Shown here piece after piece: positions 4,931-9,733 of a stretch of DNA of 9,733 bases (position 1 is its first letter; every line of letters starts with the position of its first letter). Made by a program: the position numbers and the translations under genes. The notes below the pieces were generated by a model that saw only the letters and a program-made list of their open reading frames with translations, ran no database searches and was not told the origin of the DNA. The DNA is from an uncultured Mesocricetibacter sp. (GTDB lineage Bacteria > Pseudomonadota > Gammaproteobacteria > Enterobacterales > Pasteurellaceae), in NCBI GenBank assembly GCA_905373425.1, contig CAJPST010000084.1:1-9733 (forward strand), written 5' to 3'.

Positions 4931-7591
4931 TTATGCATATAACGGATTTACTTTATCCGCATTAATACCGTACTTTTTAATTGCTTCTGCAATTACTTTC
5001 TTATCAACCACACCTTGTTTTGCCAACTCATGTAATGCAGCGATAACCACATAATGTGCATTAACTTCAAAGTGTTCGCGTAAGTTCTCACGGCTGTCAG
5101 AACGACCAAAACCGTCGGTTCCCAACACACGATAGCTTTGTGCCGGAATGTACGGACGCACTTGTTCGGCAAATAATCGGATATAGTCTGTTGCTGCCAC
5201 TGCCGGAGCATCATTCATTACTTGTGCAATATATGGAATGCGTTGTTCCGCTTGAGGATGTAATAGATTATAGCGTTCTGCATCAGCACCTTCGCGCGCA
5301 ACTTCAGTAAACGACGGCACGCTATATACATCTGAAGTTACACCATATTCATCGGCCAATAATCTTGCCGCTTCACGCACGTGACGCAAAATTGCCCCTG
5401 AACCTAATAACTGAACTTTACCTTTACCTTGACCGGTGACGGTTTCGAATTTATAGATACCTTTACGGATACCTTCTTCTGCACCTTTTGGCATTGCCGG
5501 TTGTTCATAAGTTTCATTTAAAGTCGTGATGTAGTAGTACACGTCTTCTTGTGCTTCACCGTACATACGACGTACACCGTCTTGCATAATTACAGCGACT
5601 TCATATGCAAATGCCGGATCGTAAGATATACAGTTCGGAATCGTTAAGGATTGAATATGGCTATGACCATCTTCATGTTGTAAACCTTCACCATTCAATG
5701 TCGTACGACCTGATGTTCCGCCGATCATGAAACCACGCGCACGTTGATCGCCCGCCATCCACATTAAGTCACCGACACGTTGGAAACCGAACATTGAATA
5801 ATATACGAAAAACGGAATCATCGGCATATCATTGGTTGAATAAGAGGTTGCCGCAGCGATCCAAGAAGCTGTCGCACCTTGTTCGTTAATTCCTTCCTGT
5901 AATACCTGGCCATCAATCGCTTCACGATAGTAAGCAACTTGTTCACGGTCCTGAGGGATATAATTCTGACCATGCGGATTGTAGATACCAATTTGACGGA
6001 ATAATCCTTCCATACCGAAAGTACGCGCTTCATCGGCTAAAATCGGCACAATATGCTTACCTACAGATTTATTCTTCAGCAATACGTTTAATGAACGTAC
6101 GAATGCCATTGTAGTCGAAATCGGACGATCCTGCGCTTCGAATAACTGTGCAAATTCTTCTAATGCCGGCACATCCAGTTTTTGCGTGAAACGTGGTAAA
6201 CGAGTTGGCAAATAGCCATTTAATGCTTTGCGATGCTCGTGTAGATATTTGTACTCATCGGAGCCTTCAGCAAATTTAATATAAGGTAATTTTTCAATAT
6301 CCGCGTCAGATACATCAATATTGAAACGATCACGCACGTGTTTCACACCCGACATATCCATTTTTTTGACTTGATGCGCAATATTTTTACCTTCTGCCGC
6401 GTCGCCCATGCCATAACCTTTGATAGTTTTCACCAATAAGACAACCGGTTTATCTTTTACTTTCTGAGCTTTATTGAACGCTGCAAAAACTTTCAATGGG
6501 TCATGGCCACCGCGGTTCAACGCCCAAATTTCATCATCAGTCATTTCCGCGACTAACGCTTCGGTTTCAGGATAACGGCCAAAGAAATGTTTACGTACAT
6601 AAGCACCGTCTTTAGATTTCATTGTTTGATAGTCGCCATCAACCACTTCCATCATTAATTGTAATAATTTACCGGAAGTATCGCGCTGTAATAAGCGATC
6701 CCAACGACGTCCCCAAATAACTTTAATAACTTCCCATCCTGCGCCATTAAACAAGCCTTCTAGTTCTTGGATAATTTTGCCGTTACCGGTAACCGGTCCA
6801 TCTAAACGCTGTAAATTACAGTTAATGACAAACACCAAATTATCTAAATGTTCACGGGCAGCAACAGAAATCGCACCACGAGATTCCACTTCGTCCATTT
6901 CACCGTCACCTAAGAAAGCATAAACGGTTTGATCGGAAGTGTCTTTTAAGCCACGATGATGTAAATATTTCAAGAAACGCGCTTGATAAATAGCATTAAT
7001 CGGCCCTAATCCCATTGATACGGTCGGGAATTGCCAAAATTCAGGCATCAATTTAGGATGTGGGTAAGAAGAAAGGCCTTTTCCATGTACTTCCTGACGG
7101 AAATTATCTAATTGTTCTTCGGTCAAACGTCCTTCTAAGAATGCACGTGAATAGATCCCCGGAGAAATATGCCCTTGGAAAAAGACCAAATCGCCACCGT
7201 TTTTCTCGGTACGCGCTTTAAAGAAATGGTTAAAACAGACTTCATAAATTGTTGCGGAAGATTGGAAAGACGACATATGTCCGCCCAATTCCAAATCTTT
7301 TTTCGACGCGCGCAATACCATCATCATGGCATTCCAACGAACAGCTCCACGAATGCGACGCTCCAAATCTAAATTTCCCGGATAGTTCGGTTCTTCCGAA
7401 GCCGGAATCGTATTAATATAGTCTGTTGTGACTCCCGTAGGCAAAGAAACCGCATTCGCACGCGCGTGTTGCATTAATTCCTCAATAATAAATTGAGCTC
7501 TTTCTACGCCTTCTTCACGAATAACAGAATCAATCGCCAACAGCCAATCATTGGTTTCGATTGGATCTACGTCATTAACCATTCTTGACAT
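4931..7591 (-). CDS. aceE: Pyruvate dehydrogenase E1 component, homodimeric
   Basis: This 886-residue enzyme (E. coli AceE is 887) decarboxylates pyruvate with thiamine diphosphate and reductively acetylates the lipoyl groups of AceF. The TPP/Mg motif runs from GDGEMDE (228-234) to NCN (257-259), with about 29 residues between as in the family. Active-site residues known in E. coli are present one position earlier: His105 (GGHMSSF), His141 (GHISPG), His406 (NIAHQ) and Glu570 (EGINEQG). This is the single-chain type of E1, not the alpha/beta type. The start at 7591 has AAGGA 7 bases upstream. It is the first gene of the operon with aceF and lpdA. No pdhR precedes it; instead a 433-base gap with dyad symmetries lies upstream. 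No -10/-35 pair stands out there. Confidence 0.97.
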   Translation of the reverse strand: MSRMVNDVDPIETNDWLLAIDSVIREEGVERAQFIIEELMQHARANAVSLPTGVTTDYINTIPASEEPNYPGNLDLERRIRGAVRWNAMMMVLRASKKDLELGGHMSSFQSSATIYEVCFNHFFKARTEKNGGDLVFFQGHISPGIYSRAFLEGRLTEEQLDNFRQEVHGKGLSSYPHPKLMPEFWQFPTVSMGLGPINAIYQARFLKYLHHRGLKDTSDQTVYAFLGDGEMDEVESRGAISVAAREHLDNLVFVINCNLQRLDGPVTGNGKIIQELEGLFNGAGWEVIKVIWGRRWDRLLQRDTSGKLLQLMMEVVDGDYQTMKSKDGAYVRKHFFGRYPETEALVAEMTDDEIWALNRGGHDPLKVFAAFNKAQKVKDKPVVLLVKTIKGYGMGDAAEGKNIAHQVKKMDMSGVKHVRDRFNIDVSDADIEKLPYIKFAEGSDEYKYLHEHRKALNGYLPTRLPRFTQKLDVPALEEFAQLFEAQDRPISTTMAFVRSLNVLLKNKSVGKHIVPILADEARTFGMEGLFRQIGIYNPHGQNYIPQDREQVAYYREAIDGQVLQEGINEQGATASWIAAATSYSTNDMPMIPFFVYYSMFGFQRVGDLMWMAGDQRARGFMIGGTSGRTTLNGEGLQHEDGHSHIQSLTIPNCISYDPAFAYEVAVIMQDGVRRMYGEAQEDVYYYITTLNETYEQPAMPKGAEEGIRKGIYKFETVTGQGKGKVQLLGSGAILRHVREAARLLADEYGVTSDVYSVPSFTEVAREGADAERYNLLHPQAEQRIPYIAQVMNDAPAVAATDYIRLFAEQVRPYIPAQSYRVLGTDGFGRSDSRENLREHFEVNAHYVVIAALHELAKQGVVDKKVIAEAIKKYGINADKVNPLYA

Positions 7592-7709
7592 AGTCTTTTC
7601 CTTATTTGAGTTGAGTTAATTGATTATGTTTAATTTTATCGCTCATATATACCTAAACGCCCAAAATTAAACACGGTTTGATAACTAAATTCTTTTAAAT
7701 TTCGCTGAA

Positions 7710-7719
7710 TTGTATACAA
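7710..7719. promoter_or_regulatory. TTGTATACAA palindrome upstream of aceE
   Basis: A perfect 10-bp palindrome, 119-128 bases upstream of the aceE start. The form TTG-TNNA-CAA resembles operators of FCD-type GntR regulators, the family that includes PdhR. It is not the E. coli PdhR site itself (ATTGGTATGACCAAT). In AT-rich DNA a 10-bp palindrome can arise by chance, so an operator is only a possibility. Confidence 0.3.
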
Positions 7720-7726
7720 AATACAC

Positions 7727-7756
7727 ATTTACAAAATTTTAACAAATTTTGTAAAT
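7727..7756. promoter_or_regulatory. 30-bp AT-rich inverted repeat upstream of aceE
   Basis: ATTTACAAAATTT (7727-7739) and AAATTTTGTAAAT (7744-7756) are perfect 13-bp inverted arms around TAAC. The element lies 136-165 bases before the aceE start. No run of T follows on the minus strand, so it is not a standard terminator. A dimeric regulator site is plausible. It also overlaps the stop codon of the small Cys-rich reading frame, so an mRNA 3' hairpin for that frame is the alternative. Confidence 0.4.
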
Positions 7757-7885
7757 ATTATTAGATTTTTTGAAACAAAGATAGCAATTTTTATCATTAA
7801 GATAACAAAAAGCACATTTTTTGTCTATTATCCCGCCTAAGTATTCCACACAAATAAGCCCTATTCCATTCAGGATTTTCACCAT
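7739..7885 (-). CDS. Possible small Cys-rich protein with paired CxxC motifs
   Basis: I do not recognise this 48-residue frame. It starts MVKILNGIG, has a short hydrophobic part (4-20, with Cys12), then Cys24-x2-Cys27-x6-Cys34-x2-Cys37, a pattern seen in small zinc-ribbon folds, and a Lys/Asn-rich tail ending in Cys48. The ATG at 7885 has GGGGAG 6 bases upstream. An alternative in-frame GTG at 7912 (57 residues) has AGAGGAGA upstream and lies inside an uptake signal. It sits alone between the crr terminator and aceE, same strand as both, and its stop codon falls in the 30-bp inverted repeat. Against it: short, very AT-rich, no clear promoter, and chance frames are common in AT-rich gaps. Metal binding is inference from spacing alone. 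Confidence 0.33.
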   Translation of the reverse strand: MVKILNGIGLICVEYLGGIIDKKCAFCYLNDKNCYLCFKKSNNIYKIC

Positions 7886-7904
7886 AAAAAACTCCCCAAA
7901 ATCC

Positions 7905-7955
7905 GACCGCACTTTTCTCCTCTCTATGTTCCGATTTTTAACTGAAAGTGCGGTC
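7905..7955. repeat. Wide inverted pair of DNA uptake signals
   Basis: GACCGCACTTT (7905-7915) and AAAGTGCGGTC (7945-7955) are perfect 11-bp inverted arms, but the loop is 29 bases and no T-tract follows on either strand. It is thus a poor terminator, unlike the other two pairs in this window. The crr terminator already lies at 7983-8010. Read on the minus strand, the loop contains AGGAG and the second arm contains a GTG, both possible start signals of the small Cys-rich frame. Confidence 0.7.
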
Positions 7956-7982
7956 AATATTTCGGTTATTTTACAAAAAATA

Positions 7983-8010
7983 AAAAAACCTGCTAAAAAG
8001 CAGGTTTTTT
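7983..8010 (-). terminator. Intrinsic terminator of the pts operon
   Basis: AAAAAACCTGCT (7983-7994) and AGCAGGTTTTTT (7999-8010) form a 12-bp perfect stem with a 4-base loop. Its GC core CCTGC/GCAGG is flanked by A and T runs. On the minus strand it ends in a run of T, starting 14 bases past the crr stop. The symmetry would let it act in both directions. Confidence 0.85.
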
Positions 8011-8024
8011 AGATTACGATTAAA

Positions 8025-8525
8025 TTATTTTTTCACTACTAACACGACGGACTCACCGGCAATTACATCACCGACTTTTTTGTCAATATTGCTGATTTCA
8101 TCCATGTTAGAAATTACAATCGGAGTTAAGACAGATTTGGCTTTCTGTTCTAAAAGAGCTAAATCAAACTCAATAATTGTATCACCACGTTTTACATTTT
8201 GCCCTTCTTGAGCAACACGAGTGAAGCCTTCACCCTTTAACTCAACGGTATCAATTCCGAAGTGAACGAATAATTCGACGCCTTCTTTCGATTCCATTGA
8301 AAATGCATGGTTAGTTTCAAAAATTTTACCAATAACACCATCAACCGGCGCCACAATCTTATTACCTGTAGGACGAATAGCTACGCCATCACCTACGATT
8401 TTTTCGGAAAATACTACATCCGGTACATCTTCAATATTAACAATCTCGCCGGAAAGCGGAGAATAAATCTCTACTTCTACTGAACCGCTTTCTTTTGAAC
8501 CAAATAATTTATCAAATAAACCCAT
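8025..8525 (-). CDS. crr: PTS glucose-specific enzyme IIA (EIIA-Glc)
   Basis: This 166-residue cytosolic protein (E. coli Crr is 169) takes phosphate from HPr and passes it to EIIB sugar permeases. In enteric bacteria its unphosphorylated form blocks other sugar transporters, and its phosphorylated form activates adenylate cyclase. The phosphoryl-accepting His88 is in VHFGIDTVELKG, with the partner His73 in NHAFSM. The N-terminal MGLFDKLFG forms the short amphipathic helix that contacts membranes. A strong ribosome site AGGAGG (8531-8536) sits 5 bases before the ATG. It follows ptsI by 57 bases and is closed by a terminator. In Pasteurellaceae this protein also links sugar state to competence through cAMP-CRP. 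All key residues are present. Confidence 0.96.
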   Translation of the reverse strand: MGLFDKLFGSKESGSVEVEIYSPLSGEIVNIEDVPDVVFSEKIVGDGVAIRPTGNKIVAPVDGVIGKIFETNHAFSMESKEGVELFVHFGIDTVELKGEGFTRVAQEGQNVKRGDTIIEFDLALLEQKAKSVLTPIVISNMDEISNIDKKVGDVIAGESVVLVVKK

Positions 8526-8582
8526 GTTTACCTCCTAGACTGATTTTCTCGCGTATTCTACCTCAAAAACATCAATTTGTAT

Positions 8583-9733
8583 CTAATTTAATGCTTTTTC
8601 TGCTAAAAAATCAGCAACCAATTGTTCGATTTCCACAGCCGTCGGCTTCTGCAACGCGCTATCAGCCAGTTCTTTGGCGTCATGGAAATTCACATTACGG
8701 ATTAATTTCTTGATACGCGGTATTGAAATTGCACTCATACTAAACTCATCCAATCCCATTCCCAGTAACAATAAAGTGGCTTTCTCATCACCGGCCAATT
8801 CACCGCACATTCCCGTCCATTTGCCTTCAGCATGAGAAGCATCGATCACTTGTTTAATCAAGTTTAAAACTGCCGGAGATAGCGGATTATAAAGATGAGA
8901 TATCATTTCGTTCCCACGGTCAACCGCAAGGGTATATTGGGTAAGGTCGTTCGTACCGATACTAAAGAAATCTACTTCTTTTGCTAAGAAGCGTGCGTTT
9001 ACCGCTGCTGCCGGCGTTTCCACCATTACGCCGATTTGAATATTCTCATCAAAAGCTTTGCCTTCATTACGCAATTCCTGCTTTAAGACTTCGATCACTG
9101 ATTTTAATTCGCGAATTTCTTCCACAGAAATAATCATTGGGAACATTACCGCCAACTTACCGAATGCAGAAGCACGTAATACTGCACGCAACTGATCATG
9201 TAAAATTTGACGGCGATCAAATGCGATGCGAATCGCCCGCCATCCCAAAAACGGATTCATTTCTTTTGGTAAATCTAGATATGGAAGCTCTTTATCACCG
9301 CCAATATCCATTGTACGCAAAATAACAATGCGTCCGTTCATTGCCTCAACGACTTCTTTATATGCAATAAATTGCTCTTCTTCACTTGGTAATTGGTCGC
9401 GATCCATAAATAGGAATTCAGTACGGTATAAACCCACACCTTCTGCACCGTTACGATCTGCACCTTCACAATCACGGATAGTACCGATATTAGCAACTAC
9501 ATCTACTCGATGACCATCCAGTGTTAATGCCGGTAAATCTTTTAATTTTGCTAATTCCGCTTTTTCTTCAGCCAGTTGAGCTTCCAGTTTTTTCAAGCGC
9601 TCGATATCTTCTCGGCTCGGATTCACGTAAACCGCATTATTGATAGCATCAAGGATCAGATAATCGCCGGTTTTCACTTTTTCCGTTACATCATTTGTAC
9701 CGACAATCGCCGGCAACTCCAATGAGCGAGCCA
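8583..9733 (-). CDS. ptsI: PTS Enzyme I, 5' end cut by the window
   Basis: The window holds the last 382 residues or so; the frame runs open off the right edge (Ala-Arg-Ser-Leu-Glu-Leu-Pro at the edge). Enzyme I transfers phosphate from PEP to HPr. Against E. coli PtsI (575 residues) the first complete codon equals about Ala194, so the phosphorylated His189 lies about 15 bases outside the window. The count to the stop matches a 575-residue protein exactly. Present here is the PEP-binding domain: NGAEGVGLYRTEFLFM, GGDKELPY, PFLGWRAIR, EVDFFSIGTNDLTQYTL, and the active-site Cys in GMCGELAGD. The TTG at 9722 is not a start, because the conserved sequence continues upstream of it. ptsH is expected just beyond the window. 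crr follows 57 bases downstream in the same operon. Confidence 0.96.
   Translation of the reverse strand, partial: ARSLELPAIVGTNDVTEKVKTGDYLILDAINNAVYVNPSREDIERLKKLEAQLAEEKAELAKLKDLPALTLDGHRVDVVANIGTIRDCEGADRNGAEGVGLYRTEFLFMDRDQLPSEEEQFIAYKEVVEAMNGRIVILRTMDIGGDKELPYLDLPKEMNPFLGWRAIRIAFDRRQILHDQLRAVLRASAFGKLAVMFPMIISVEEIRELKSVIEVLKQELRNEGKAFDENIQIGVMVETPAAAVNARFLAKEVDFFSIGTNDLTQYTLAVDRGNEMISHLYNPLSPAVLNLIKQVIDASHAEGKWTGMCGELAGDEKATLLLLGMGLDEFSMSAISIPRIKKLIRNVNFHDAKELADSALQKPTAVEIEQLVADFLAEKALN

Noticed and set aside
7678..7691. FNR-like TTGAT-N4-AAATT upstream of aceE
   Set aside because: The second half differs from ATCAA at two of five positions; too weak in AT-rich DNA.
7821..8012. Plus-strand 63-residue frame in the crr-aceE gap
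   Set aside because: It runs through the wide uptake-signal pair and the pts terminator, has no ribosome site and looks like a chance frame.
8802..8810. Near-match to the uptake signal over the Enzyme I active-site Cys codon
   Set aside because: It differs from the 9-base core by one base and is explained by the conserved Met-Cys-Gly codons.

Overview
The window looks like a chromosomal segment of a member of the Pasteurellaceae. It carries nine exact copies of the Haemophilus-type DNA uptake signal core (AAGTGCGGT or its complement), it is AT-rich, and its proteins closely resemble gamma-proteobacterial enzymes. AceF has three lipoyl domains. From memory, H. influenzae Rd has a shorter AceF and does not place the pts genes beside aceE, so another genus of the Haemophilus-type uptake-signal group is more likely. 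I cannot name the species.

Layout, left to right. Positions 1-198 hold an SOS-type promoter with one exact and two imperfect LexA boxes. It drives a small plus-strand gene (199-663) for a UmuD-like protein that appears to have lost its self-cleavage chemistry. A hairpin made of two inverted uptake signals separates it from a convergent MepS/NlpC-type cell-wall endopeptidase lipoprotein (729-1256, minus). A second uptake-signal hairpin (1377-1402) ends the pyruvate dehydrogenase operon, which is transcribed right to left as aceE (4931-7591), aceF (2936-4819) and lpdA (1435-2856). Together these encode the whole E1-E2-E3 complex that turns pyruvate into acetyl-CoA. No pdhR regulator gene lies directly upstream of aceE.

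The 433-base gap 7592-8024 has no large gene. It holds the leader of aceE, a 10-bp palindrome, a 30-bp AT-rich inverted repeat, a possible 48-57-residue Cys-rich small protein, a wide inverted pair of uptake signals, and the terminator of the next operon.

The right end is the sugar phosphotransferase operon, also on the minus strand: the 3' two-thirds of ptsI (Enzyme I, cut by the window edge) and crr (EIIA-Glc). Enzyme I uses PEP, giving pyruvate as product, and the neighbouring operon oxidises pyruvate, so the two operons are metabolically adjacent. A shared terminator at 7983-8010 makes co-transcription unlikely.

The most unusual item is the SOS-promoter plus dead UmuD-like gene. The small Cys-rich ORF and the dyads upstream of aceE come next. 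The rest is ordinary core metabolism.
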